A stretch of DNA of 64,000 nt, from contig NXFV01000051.1 in the NCBI GenBank assembly GCA_002803225.1, forward strand, positions 1 to 64,000. Direction: 5' to 3'. Made by a program: the position numbers and the translations under genes. The stretch comes from Gamarada debralockiae (taxonomy: Eukaryota; Ascomycota; Leotiomycetes; Helotiales; Hyphodiscaceae). Shown here piece after piece: positions 10,666 to 22,830 of this stretch. Each line of letters opens with the position of its first letter. The stretch's first letter is position 1. A model generated the notes under the pieces. It saw nothing but the letters and a program-made list of their open reading frames with translations, was not told where the DNA came from and did not search any database.

Positions 10666-13600
10666 CGAGGCGACGTCGATATTTTGATATACGTAGTTCC
10701 CACCAGCTCATCAATATGTGATTCTTCGTGTATGCTGTCCTTGCGACCCAGTCCCAACTGCTCGGAAATGAGTGGCTTTATCGTGGTTGCATATGCATGA
10801 AGCCGTTGAACAAGGGAAGAATGAATGTTTGCCAGCCGTGTTTCCCAAATCGGAACGTCGTAAATCTGTCTGCTCCAAGAATAGATCTGTCAACCAGAAT
10901 GCGACCTGTAGGTATGGTGTCGTTGGACAAAGTATATTGAAAGTGGCGAGTAAAGATATTGAAGTGGTCGAACTCCGATGTAAGAAATGTAGATTGTTTG
11001 TTGGAAAAAGAGCGTAATGTCGGTCGCTAGGATCCGACGGGAACGATAGACAAAGATCGTAGTCTATAAGATGGAAATTGAAGTTGGAATATAATGTCGC
11101 ATTGAACGGCGATTCGTGTGCGGTGAATGTAAACGGTTCGTCTCAACGATACTCGTGTTATTGATGTGCGAAAACCCTCCCCTATCCAACTTCAACTGCG
11201 CGAAACTGAATTAGCAATTGGCGATAACCACCACCAGTGCGATTGAAAAATGAAGCACCAAGAAAGAAGGAAGAATCAGGAGAGCGGCGACGGTGACACC
11301 AGACGGAACTCCAGTCAAAGATTCGAAACCCAGGCCGTAAATTACGACTCAGTGGTCAATCGGTCCTAGACTAACCAGCTACTTGGCCCGAATGGTACAT
11401 CTCTTACTCCGGTCCCTGGGAGGTTTCCATGAAGAAGGAAGTTGTCGGAGGTCTTGAAATCATTCACATACATAGGGTGTTTCGAACGCCTGCGACAATC
11501 ACTCATGCGTGGTCGCCGTTTCTGGTCCGCCACTGCTTTCTACCACCTCAAAATCCACCCTTCCACGTTTTTTAATCGTCGTTCAATTCTCCGTGAACTG
11601 GAAAATAGATTCGTATTTCCTGATGTTCGTCTCAAGAATGCTTGTATTCGAGCCTATTCGCGGTGCATGGGAGCTTTCCAAGCTTCCTCTAAGAAGAGGA
11701 GTCGTTCGATGGTTGCCGTTTCAGAATCACGGTAGCCTTAAGGACTGTGTGTTAAAGAAGTTGTGGAGAGCCTCGAGCTCTCGGACGATCAAGCAATGAT
11801 GAAGCGCAAGCAAATGGGACTGAATATGACCGTCGAATCGAATAAATCCGTCGTCTTCCGCCGTCCTACAATCCAAAAAGAGGAAAAAAATGAAGGTATC
11901 GTCGACTCCAGCACGACAAAAGCCAGGGGAATTCTCAAGTCACGCGCAGGCTTGGAAATGAGCTGATCTCATCCGCTATTGGAGTGCAGCTTCTCTAAAT
12001 TGTTCTGCGAGGATTCCGGCTCGTCGAGTGGTCTTTTGCTTTTCGTATTCCTTGAAAATGGGCAATGATGGAGGAAAGGCCTTTCAATCTGGGCCCATCG
12101 CACGCAAAAGAGGCCTGCGAACACCCTGGTGGAAGGTTCAAGCAGAAACACACTACTACCAGACAACATGGGGCCGTGGTAGAGTGTAAATTTTCAGCCA
12201 CTGAGGCCCAGGCAGATGGCCATCTACAGGGGCTTGATAGGTGCTATCGGAGCTTTTTCTGGAGCAGAAAGTTGTCCCGGCGGAAAGATGAAAGCGGCAA
12301 CAAGTTCAGTGGCCGAGAGCCCCGTCCATGTGGTGGGATGACATGTCGTCATTTTGAATTTCGCCGCTGCTTTACTATTCTAATATTGGGCTGTCTTAGT
12401 GATCTCTAGCCTGGAGACCAGTGAATTTTGTGCAGGTGTCAACGCGCTCCAGATCCCGAAACGAACCCATCATCGATTCCAATGATTAGATCGATAGCAT
12501 TCAGCTCCGAAGGCATGCGACAGCAACACGAGAAGTGGCCATCGAATACGGAATCCTGCTTGTCCAACAAAGAATCCTTCAAATTCTATCGTCGCACAGA
12601 AATGTGGTCATCATGCTTTTTCATTTCGGGCCACACGGCCTTGAGATCTTCCTCGCCGCTTTGCTCTTTCTCCACCCTGTTTCATATTGATCGCTTCAAG
12701 CCGTGGTCGATCCAGGGTCAGGGTCCAGCCATGCACAAAGACCCAATTATAGCCGTGTATCCAGGGGTAACATCCCTTGCGAACATCTGATCACGCATAC
12801 TTGGCGATGGGAACATCAGCCAAATCCATCAAAAAGTAAATCGAAGGCTTCTGGGACGACTTCAAAGAGTATTTCAATTCATCTAAACTCTCAAAATATT
12901 GTATCGCACAAGTAAGACAAGATCTCTCCTCAAACCCAATCAATGCTCCACAGTAGTGGATTGCGTCCGCAGTCCGCCCCGCACCATCTTTGCAATCCGT
13001 CTAGTGTCAGGCTCATCCCTGGTCGCCATTTTATGTAGTACAGCGCCGGCGTTTGGCGTCCCGACCGCTTACTGTTGAACCTCATTTTCTTTTTGCAGCA
13101 AAGTACTTTCTCCATATGAATTTATATTGCGGCAAGTGGCTCCTTCGTATATTTCGTCATTTGCGTAAGCCTTGCTCGACGTAAGTTTCGAATCGTTCCG
13201 ACAGCTCCATGATATTTTTGAAAATTCATTTTACTCGCACAGAGAGTCGGGTGAAGCTACCAGGACAAAGCCGAATCATCCTACCGATATTTTTGATCCT
13301 TCATTATCGACGCGGCTCGTAGTCTGGGCGGCACTGTTGGCAATTTGGGTTCGTGTTCGAATCCTGAAAGTCATCACTTCATCGAAGGAGCATCCTGGGA
13401 GTTGGGCTATTCGATGAATTTTTTATCCTTTGGAGATGTTGGAATTCAAGACTGGAAGTAAGGCTGCCCAAATTACGAAGGTTATTGGTGCAGTGGCTGT
13501 GCTTCGATTCTCGCCATCCACCCAAGAGTTGAAGGATCGATGAGAAAAGAATACGAGTACGTTAGGACAGTTTGAGCCATGGAAAGAAGCTTCTGGGAAA

Positions 13601-14767
13601 GATATAGAGCAAGTCTGTCTACAAATTCATAGCTTGATTTCAAGAGACTGAGAGGCTTATTAGACTTCTACTTCTGTTAGCGAAAATCAATTCAAGAGTT
13701 CGTATGCCTGCTCCTATTGTTAGCATAGGATCCGGCGTTCCAAGTTGAGCTGCAGTTACTGGTCAGAGATGTTTCTGTGCGTGAGTAAGATCGCTCTTGT
13801 TCCTTGAAGTCGCCCCAATTGCTTCTTAGTAGCTCTGATTCCAAGTACGGTGGCATCTACAACCGGAAAAAGGCTCCCAATGATGCGCGCTTCCAGACAG
13901 CCTAACCAGGCTTCATCCAAGCTGAATTCTGAAAGCCGGTTGTCTAGGAGGCCTAGGGCTGAGAACTAGAGACAACAGATTTCTTCGTACTGTACATGAC
14001 CTTCCCAACACTAGGCGCTCGCTCCATTTACCGCCAGACTGACCGATGTTCCAAGGAAGAGCAAGCTTGGGTAATTGAAGTCAAGTCAAAAGACGCGGGG
14101 TGCTGTCTCCTGTTCACTGGATGAAATTTTCACATGTACAGTTGCAGAACGCACGATAAGCCTGCCCAAATATTTTCTTGACCCCATGCCAGTGTTTGCG
14201 GACGTGAGATGGCGAAGCAATCATCAACACAGTTGAAGACAACGAGAGAAAGGCTGACAATGATATGTATCATAGAAAGGTTAGTGGAAAAGATCAGGAC
14301 ATCCCTTCTGTGAATTTGTCAGTTTGTGGAAGCTCAAAAGTCCAACATATCGCAAAAGCTCCTCACATCCAATACTTTCTTTTCATCAGGCCTAGCAATG
14401 TCATGGTGTATTTCTTGCATCGTTTTTGGATACTCCTTCGCAGCTTCAGCCTGCTGGCCTGTTTGCGTTGTTGCAAGTGCGGACTTACCTGGTGCTGGTT
14501 AGTATACATTTCTCTCGGTTGTTTATATCCGGCGTGTCCTTTGTTCCCATTTTCGGGTTCTGATAACTGCCTTCTCATCGCCAACAATGCGGCAGTAGCT
14601 GCAGAAGTTCGAAGATGGCTCTTTCGGGGCCTGTTCTATGCGCCGAGCCTCAGAATTAACCTAATCCAGCAATAGAATTCATATTTTATTATACCCTATC
14701 TGCGTACTGTAGAGTACTTGGCACACTTTTTTCATTGGATTATTTCTATTCATTGCGACTAATCTCA
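10666..14767. other. 4.1 kb without a supportable gene
   Basis: The first part is the upstream region of the EGF-like gene. Further left of the NLR 3' end I find only scattered frames of 60-136 codons (for example 11442-11735, 12428-12790 and 14265-14675 on plus), with no recognisable motif, splice partner or transposon signature. Base composition is ordinary, unlike the AT-rich stretches at 43 and 52 kb. Confidence 0.5.
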
Positions 14768-17700
14768 TTACACACCAAGATCTTTGTCGGCTAAGGTACC
14801 AATCTCCAATTTCTCTGTCTGCCACTCAAGCAATGCCGTACGGGAAGACAAAGTATAGGGATGATCAGTACCTAAAATCCTGGTGCGTAGTGTCACACAT
14901 TCCTCCATTAGCTTGAGGGCCTCTCTATCACGGCCACGTCCTTTCCACGTGAAGGCAAGATTGTGTATACTGGTTAGCGTGTCTGGATGCTCCTGCCCTA
15001 ATACTCTCTTTCTTATCTCCATTACCTGCACATCCAGTTCTTCGGTCTCCTTCCAGCATCCATGATTCCGGTACATCGAAGCCAAGTCAGCTATGCTAGC
15101 CAGCGTGGCTAGATGCTCCTGCCCTAATACTCTTTTTCTCGTCTCCATCACTTGCACACCTAGTTCTTCGGCCTCCTTCCAGTGTCCCTGACTCTGGTAT
15201 ATCAAAGCCAAGTTGGCCATGCTAGTCAGCGTGTCTGGATGCTCTTGCCCTAAGACTCTCTTTCTCGTCTCTACTACTTGTATATCCAGTTCTTCGACCT
15301 CCTTCCAGCGTCCTTGATACCAAAATGTCAAAGCCAAGTTGGCCATACCAGTCAGCGTATCTAGATGCTCTTGCCCTAACACCCTCTTTCTTGCCTCTAC
15401 CACTTGTACATCCAGCTCTTCAGCTTCCTTCCAGCGTCCCTGACTCCGGTACATCGAAGCCAAGTTAGCCATGCCAGTCAGCGTGTCTGGATGCTCCTGC
15501 CCTAACACCCTCTTTCTCGTCTCCATCATCTGCACCATACGAAGCTCAGAGGGTCGTAGCTCATGCAGAGTCTGGTCTGGCTCATCTCGTTGAGGCGACC
15601 AAACGGCTGTCTTGATGTCCCTAGCTGCTGATGCACTTTGCCGATAAGCATCATGCCGAGCCCTCTGATTCCAAAGTTCTGTCGATTGTCGTGCTACTTC
15701 CATTGTAAACGGGTCGTCCGATTCTAAGATATCTTTACACGCTGAGAGGAGTGTGACAAAAACCTCACCTGCTTCGGTGAGTTCGCCTTGGTCCTTGAAG
15801 ATTATTGCCATCAGGTGATATCTCTTGAGAGACCCCGGTGTCTTCAGAAACTGATCCCCACCCAGCAAACGTTCAAGATCGACTGCCCTTGTGACCGAAG
15901 TTAACGCCTCGGTGAAGGCTCGCTGGTCGTGATAAAACTTTGCAAACCTTATAGTCGTAGCCCATTCGTACCAGTAAAGAGGGTCATTAGGCCCCAAATT
16001 TCTTTTGGGTCGCAAGCTTGCTGAAGTCAAGAAAGCATCCGTACATCGGACATGAGGTAATAAGGGACGTTCAAGGATCGGCACCTCTGTAGCGAACAGT
16101 GAACAGCTGACTTCATGTGCCGCCAAGACTGCCCAATGGTCCAATTCTCTCGGAGAAAGTCGTCCGCGACACCAACGAATGATTGCATTATCAATCGCAA
16201 AGCTGTGCACTCTGTCGTCGTGGAATCTTACTTTGGCACAGCAGAATTTTCGTAGGGCCATCAGAGCTGCTGAGTAGCGTGATCGATCAAAACGGGCCCC
16301 TGTACTGGAAAAAATCCTCTTATCTGGTGGAATTCCGGGTGAAAGATGCCCAAAGGTCTGGTCATAATCGGCCGATCTCGAAGAAGGGCTTCCAGTCAAG
16401 ACTGCTATTGGTACTGGCGTACTACCGCTTTCAAAGAATGAGCACAGGGTGAGGAGCTTCAGCGCGTCTTGATTTTTCGTTCTTAGAGCCTTCTCCAGGA
16501 GATTAAAAGTGCCAATGATGGATTTATTCTCCTTATCATAATAGCAGTCTTCAGAATCTGCCTCAAGTGCCATTAATGTGTTATATTCCTCCTTGATTTG
16601 GACAAGATATTCTCTCTGGGTAGTCACAGATATTGGCCCTTGGTTACATAGATATGAACCTGCTTGTTCAATGGCCAGTGGTGATCCATCGAGGCTCTGA
16701 ACTATTTTCTTTGATAGATGTAGGACTAAATAACGATCTTAAGCGTGTCTCCTCTAGTGGGAGTATGGGGAGTAATCACTCACTTTCGTCCGATATAGTG
16801 CTATCTGGGAAGTCCTCTAGAAAGTTGTGTAGAAATAATTGGGATCCGGCGGCAGCATCAATGCTACTAACCTCGATCTCTTTAGCATCTAAGATAGAAG
16901 GTATTCTCATACCCCTTTGAGTCATAGTCATAATGATCGTTCCATGATCACATTGTGGGAGCAATTCTTCAATGCGACACTGTTCGAGTAGCTCCTGTGC
17001 ATCGTCGATAATAAGTAACCAGTGGGAGTTGGATTCCTGCTCTAGTCTTGCCTTGACATGATGGAAAGGGATCCGAGAAGGGGGCAATAATACTCTCGAC
17101 TGTTGCACAGTTGAAGAGTTCGTTTCGTATTGGTACTCATTCAAATTCAATTCGATCTCCGCCAAAGTAGTACCAGTCCGTAATGATTTAAAGGTACCGG
17201 GCCGTATCCAGATTTGAGAAGTATAGTGCCTAGAGTGCAACAACTGATACCGACAAGCAAGCTGAGTTTTCCCAAAACTTCCAAGGCCACAGAGCAATAT
17301 GACTCTTCTCCTAGTGGACCCAGGTTCCAAATACTCTATCATCTGAGCGAGCTCAGCATCCCGACCATAAAACTTTGAGGTCCTTAGTGGTGGATCTGCG
17401 GAAATCATGATATGGTGGTCAGATGGTCTTGGTAGAACTATAGGGTTCATAAGTTAGCTGATGAATCTAGCAGGTCCAGTATTCCTGGGGACAAATGGGC
17501 TCGATTCAAAAGTACGGTATTTAACCTGAAAGAACTGCGCCCTCTGCCATTTCCAGAATTGCACCCCACACTGGTCTATATTTCTGGCTGTCTATCGCGT
17601 CGAACTTGCACATGGTAATGTGATTTGAAGAAGCAACACCAGTACATCTCTCATTTGGTAGCAGCAGCCGGGCCGAATCCTCGTCGACAATCTAAGGGAA

Positions 17701-18759
17701 ATCAGTCTCAGTAAATACCAGAGTCGTAGTAATTGAGATAATAGCACGTAGTAATGATATTTAGGGATATCGAACGGACTTACCAACAGGTTTCCAAGTT
17801 TCTCGGTCTCAAAAAAAGTTCTAATACTTGACAAATTGGCACCTCGATGAACAAAATCTCTCGATATCGTGCGCCAATCAGGAGAGCTTTTCTGCAGAGC
17901 GTTGAGGAATGATCTGTTTGCCCCAAAACCAACTAGAGCATGGTCGAGAAGTCTTGCTGGTAACCCAGCCCAGTACGCAACGTCGGAACCCCTGTGTGGC
18001 ACTCCAAGAAAGACCACGCCGTACACCTTTTCTAGCAATGGAAGATACGTAGTATTCGCATTCCACGCTGTATTCATGGCCTAAACCGTGTTAGTGCGAT
18101 TCAGAGAGAATCAAAGAACAATCTGATTCTCAAGACCAGAATACGGGGTACAAACCTTCTTGACGATAAGTCCTCCCAGGCTGTGAGCAATGAAAAGTAT
18201 TGGCCGCTGCTGTTCGAACTCATGTCTGCGATTTCCCCTCAAACGATCCAAAAGATCTTCTGCTACATTATGGATACCGATAACACTTTTGCTGAAAGCT
18301 GTGCTTGCATCGTATCCGTAGCACATGACCCGTGGACGTATCCCTTCCTTCTGTAATTGACCTGGAAGAAAATCTCTCAACCAATTTCGATCACCGACCG
18401 TCCAGGTCTTCTGATGATGGCCTCCGAGGCCGTGAACCGCGACGATACTGGGATTTAAATCAGAAAATATACTTGTGATACATCTTTGTGGGATTAGCTG
18501 ACTCTATGGTGAAATCTTGGGGCGGAGAATTGTCCTCTATGTGGAATAGGCCTACGATTTCCTGAGAAGAGATAGAATTGCCTTGCGTTCCCTAGCCGCC
18601 CGAAAATATTAGTTAGGTGGATGAAATTCTGTTGTCTTTTGAGGTTTGCTTCTTTTTTTGTACACTTACGGCAGGTGCTTTGACTTCACCTCTAGCCTTG
18701 CTCACGTCAACGGCGTTTCCCTTCCCTTTCTTACCGTTAGAGCGCCGAAAGAAAGGCAT
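14768..18759 (-). CDS. NLR: SesB-like alpha/beta hydrolase - NB-ARC - TPR
   Basis: Seven exons (18759-18670, 18591-18482, 18447-18156, 18080-17784, 17691-17526, 17437-16784, 16725-14768) sum to 1188 codons plus stop with every junction in phase. Residues about 67-310 form an alpha/beta-hydrolase domain of the SesB-like type. It has VAVHGLGGH, a nucleophile elbow AHSLGG (Ser156) and the closing block IVDEDSARLLLPNE...SQKYRPV. An NB-ARC STAND ATPase follows, with P-loop GLGSFGKTQLA (about 370-379, Ser in place of the usual second Gly) and Walker B HWLLIIDDAQ, then the LDGSPLAIEQAGSYL block. The C-terminus holds about five 42-residue TPR units (about 938-1147) built on RKRVLGQEHPDTL...NLA. Such proteins are intracellular sensors in fungal incompatibility and biotic recognition; ligand binding by the TPRs should drive oligomerisation and activate the hydrolase-like domain. 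Apparently intact. The one weak point is the 34-bp second intron (18448-18481). Confidence 0.85.
14850..15540 (-). repeat. 126-bp tandem repeats encoding TPR units
   Basis: Five consecutive 126-bp units, plus a sixth partial one, encode 42-residue repeats. Neighbouring copies are nearly identical over the RKRVLGQEH and WKEAEEL segments. They differ mainly in the six residues after NLA. Confidence 0.85.
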
Positions 18760-20052
18760 CGCGCAATGGCCTCTGGCTAAGGAATCAAGAGAATATCGTA
18801 GATAGGAACCAAGTCGAGGAGTTTACGCTGTAGGACTCGAAGTAAGGCTTTGTGTCGAAATTTTCGATGAGCTCCACGCCTACATTCGACGCCACGCACG
18901 GGATGCTCTTCCCGTCTCTTACTGTACTCTTTTTGTACGACACGGTTTGCGGACTCTCAGCTGCTGTGAAGGCTTCTTCACGTTGGTTATCGACCATCAA
19001 GATGATGATTTCCGGTTGGCCGTTCAGGGCCGCTGACTCAAGCGGAATGCGTACAGTCGCGAGCGCTTCCGCCTGCCTTTGATTGCATGGTTTTTAGCCA
19101 ATCACAATGATAAAATCCACGTCAAACCAAATTTGGCTATGGTCAGTGCAATGAAACTAATGGAACTGCATTTCGTAAGCCTCGCAAGTCAAACCTTGTC
19201 TATCTTCCAATCATATTGATAACTGGCTCTATTTGCATGAGAGGAGTTGCAGGGGAAGAAGCCGCTTCCCCATCTCACTGGTCGCCTGGTTTCACTTCTC
19301 AAGGTGGAAGCTGTTTACCGGTTGGAACCCTGATTGGTTGATACCCGAGTTGAGCACCATTGACGAGGTTCGTTCTGTGTGGCCTCTTCGAGGAAGCCGA
19401 GTTTAGATGCTCTTTTGCCTTTATGCTTCGCATCAAAGAGAGAACATTCCTACTCAGTGTGTCACCTCTTGAGCTAAGAGCTGATGCCGTGGGAAGTGCG
19501 AATGTCAATGGAATAACGCAAAGCAGCACAATACTTTTACGGATTTTCTAGTGGTACTCAATGCATTTAATGTCCCGAATAGCGGTGTTCCGGCTGTGGT
19601 AGGAACGGTTGACGGAACGATTGATGCTAAGGAAGAGTTTGAGATTGTGCGATGACATATTACCACCTTTTTTCGCTTTGGTGCCAAGAGTAAGTACACC
19701 ATTTCTTCAAGTCAGTTCGATATATCCAGACGCCACAGTTATATAGTCTGAGTGGTTTGATCACTATTATAATCATGTGCCCAATTCTTGGGAGTGGACA
19801 TCCCGATTTGCCAAACGGCTTCCTTTGACTTGCCACAAGAGTCGTGATCTGGTGAAGAATAGTTGAGAGATGATCAAGCTCGAAATACAGGGCGATGCAT
19901 TTTTGGAAGCTTGAAATATAAAGTACCATTACATAACAGCCTTTCCATGAGAGTGTTGACTTCAATGTTCCGATTGCTCTGCCTATATCATTTGAGTGTC
20001 CAACAGACACAGATGTCAGTGTTCTCCAATTACATTCAAATTATACATTTCC
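18760..20052. other. upstream of NLR; unrecognised minus-strand frame only
   Basis: A minus-strand frame near 19075-18788 reads plausibly as protein (it includes TVRDGKSIPCVASNVGVELI) and could follow an AG acceptor. I cannot assign a family or find flanking exons. The rest (19100-20050) shows no supportable gene. A short frame at 19529-19299 (-) starts with a hydrophobic segment but is too short to call. Confidence 0.3.
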
Positions 20053-20668
20053 CTAAGAATCCATCGTCTCACCCTTACTCTTTGTTTTATATTGTATCGT
20101 CCCCTCCAGCGGTTTCTCCCATTCCTGACGCTGACTCGCGAAACTCTCCCATTCCGGAGTTGGAATCTTGGGGAAAATGCCTAGTTTTAGGATGGTCATG
20201 CCTGCATAGAGTGGCGTGACGGATTTGATTGGACTTTGATACTGGTTAGCAAGAAATATTTATTCTGAATGAGCCTCTATTGAGACTTACTTCCCGCAGG
20301 TCTTGCAAAAGAATCGGGCTAGAGGCGTCCCGCTCAAGGTCTTAGTGTCGGTGTATTCCTGTAAATTCTCCGCACCTTCAATAGTGAATTTTTCGTTCTC
20401 AATTGTGAGGTTATGCGCTGCGGCTACAACCTTTCTTTCAGCTATCACTCATTGCGTTGAAGATCTGATCCTCATTCATCTACCGTGAGGGTAGAGCCGG
20501 AGGAGGGAAAGCCGGTGCGGGGTTGCGGAGAATTGAGAGAAACGTACCTGCTCCGGCTGTCTTTCTGCAATTGACGCAATGGCAAATGTGTCCTCTTCTT
20601 TTTCCACTGAAAAGATCGGGATCGTTCACCCGCACTGTGATGGCGCCGCAGTTGCAGGTGCCTTCCAT
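20053..20668 (-). CDS. GFA/CENP-V family zinc protein (formaldehyde-activating-like)
   Basis: Three exons (20668-20548, 20423-20291, 20233-20053) join in phase to 144 residues. The N-terminus MEGTCNCGAITV and ICHCVNCRKTAG give the first Cys groups, FFCKTCGNPI the second zinc site, and PLYAGMTILKLGIF the C-terminal block. This is the arrangement of the GFA family (PF04828; glutathione-dependent formaldehyde-activating-like, CENP-V related). Length and Cys spacing are complete. Fungal genomes carry many paralogues whose substrates are mostly unknown, so a thiol-adduct or S-hydroxymethylglutathione role is inferred from the family only. The acceptors of introns 1 and 2 were chosen for frame; for intron 1 another AG a few bases upstream would add four codons without breaking it. 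Confidence 0.8.
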
Positions 20669-21139
20669 GCTGCTCGCTTACTTCCGAAGCAGGAAATAAG
20701 GAGAAAAGGGTGGTGTAAAAATGATCTGACTGATTACTGATCAAAAGTTGAATGGTGATATCCAACAAGGCCGTTATAGACTCTAAATAAAAACATGAAG
20801 GGGGTTTAAGTTGTTCTCCAAAACAAAAGAGGGGTAGGTGGGGTAGTTATCTGGATGACGAAAATAGTGTAGCCGGAACCGAGCCACAGAATCGGACCGA
20901 CGAGTACAGAAGTTAGGCATATTTTCTTCTTGGAAAACTGAGCCCTTTTCGAAGAGGTGTGAGGCAGAACATCACTCTTAAAGCTACCATCCTAATTTCA
21001 GCCGAGCTGCAGATATGCGAGTTGAGTATGACCATAAGTTGACGTGATTTTACAAGCTGACATTTTGGATAAATCCAGCGAGAAGGCAAGAAATCGAGTC
21101 GCAAGCCTAAAAGCTGAATGAAGCCCAAAGATACCTCCT

Positions 21140-22830
21140 TCATACCTGCCCATTTCTATTCACGGCCTTCCCACCCACCTTCTTTGCAATCGCCATGCCA
21201 GCCTCCTTCTAAAAGCCACGGACCTCAAACAGCTCGTCGTAGGTGGGTACTCGTTATAAAACAGCCCTGTTAAATCGCATGCCGCATACAACCCCGGAAT
21301 TCATTCGTGCTCAGCACCTGACTGTCCAAATTGACCGTCAAACCACCATACGTGAATGTCAATTGGCTCGTCAACGGAACACCATAAAATGGTGCCTTGG
21401 TAATCGGAGTCGCCCAATTTGTTTCATTGGGTGTGAGGCCAGTAGTAGCCTTTCCGTCAAGAGCCATAAGGTTGAACTCCCTGCTATTGCACGCAGCGTT
21501 GAACTTGCTAACCGTCTTCTCCAGCTTGGTCGGATCGATATCCATCTTTTGCGCAAGCTCAGCAATAGAATTGCCATTATAGGTAGCTGATCACTCGTAT
21601 CATAGACCCAGCCAGGGCGGAAGCAATCCATGATCATGGCATCTGTGACAAAATACGCTTCCTGATCCTGATCATGCTATGTCTCGAGGGCAACCATCTC
21701 CAAAATGGCAAACATATGTCGTTTTCCCTCGTTATAAAAGCGCTTCCAATCCCGATTGACTACGATGCCGTAGTTGTGGCCCTAGACAATAACATCGGGC
21801 TTCGTGGCTCGGGTGACGACGAGTTCGCAGTGCATACCGTCGAATGAACCAGTTATGCCCGCAAAGACTTCGAGTGCCATGTTGAGGCCTGCGCCGCGGT
21901 TGTATTTTAGACCTGGTGTGGTGAGGAATAGGGAGTGAGTGTTGCGTCTCACGTAGCGGGCTAGTATCTCGCGGTTGCCTTCGAAGCCGCCACATGCGAG
22001 CATCACGTTGGGCGCATGGATGTCGTAGCGTAGGCCATCTGATTTTCGAATCTTGACGCCGGTGATCCCGCCTCGTTCAGATGTGAGGAGCTTCGTAGCT
22101 TCGATTTCCCAATGGACATTGCAGTTGGAGAAAGAGGTTATATGTTTGAAGATCGCGGTGATGATTACGTTTCCGCCACCTTCTGGGAAGACAAACTATT
22201 GATTCGTCTTAAATTCCAACAAGACATTCTTGTCGTCGTGGTGGCTGAGCTGAACTCCATGATCAAGAAGGTATTGGGCGGGGCCGGGGACGAGCTCGCT
22301 AGTTGCGGCATCAGCCGAGGTCTGCGACGCCGTTGCTAACTTATTTCATTTCTTTGACTTAGTCGGAATCGAAGTAATTGTTCTTGTCCATTCAGAGGTA
22401 TGCCATGGCTGGGGTGCAGTTAGTATGTGAACGGAGAGGATGGGAAAGGGAAAACTTACTCCATCATGAAGCACCACAACGTTCACCGTTCTTGCCTACT
22501 TCAATGATAGCAACGAATCCTTACATTCCATCTTTTCTTGTACTGCTCTAGGAAATTCAATGCAGTCATGCTACCAGCAAAGCCGGAGCCGACGACGAGG
22601 TTGTAGTTCTTACTCTTGTAGCGTCGAATGCGGAGGAGTTGGTTGAACAGAGGAAATTCTTGGCCGTTATGGAGAAAATTGTATGAATAAAAATTCGGTC
22701 CTCCATTGACAGATCTTGCGACATACTCAGGGTTATATCCGTGAAATGCCCAGCCTTGGGTGCCGGATCTCCAAACTTCCTCGTATTGAAAGATCCTAAA
22801 CGAAATGTTTCGGAATCCAATCGATGTCAT
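21140..22830 (-). pseudogene. FAD-dependent fumarate-reductase/ketosteroid-dehydrogenase-like flavoprotein, decayed
   Basis: Ordered pieces of a FAD_binding_2 flavoprotein lie along the minus strand: the Rossmann segment NLVVGSGFAGSMTALNFLEQ (near 22590), PEGGGNVIITAIFKH, MLACGGFEGNREILARYV, KYNRGAGLNMALEV, HNYGIVVNRDWKRFYNEGKR, MDIDPTKLEKTVSKFN, APFYGVPLTSQLTFTYGGL, and finally PGLYAACDLTGLFYNEYPP and TSCLRSVAF. The order and spacing match the family (tricarballylate- or fumarate-reductase-like oxidoreductases). The frame has in-frame TAG codons where Trp is expected (before FVFPEGGG, before GHNYG, before HDQDQEAYF) and at least two frame changes, so no full-length product is possible. The stops are TGG->TAG, the expected result of CpA->TpA mutation on the opposite strand. 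Confidence 0.75.

Noticed and set aside
9729..10721. Plus-strand frames opposite the EGF-like gene
   Set aside because: Shadows of a long, Pro/Ser-rich minus-strand exon with supported splice sites and domains.
13335..13375. GTTCGAATCC, a tRNA B-box-like string
   Set aside because: No A box at the right distance and no acceptor stem can be drawn around it. I found no convincing tRNA or rRNA in the window.
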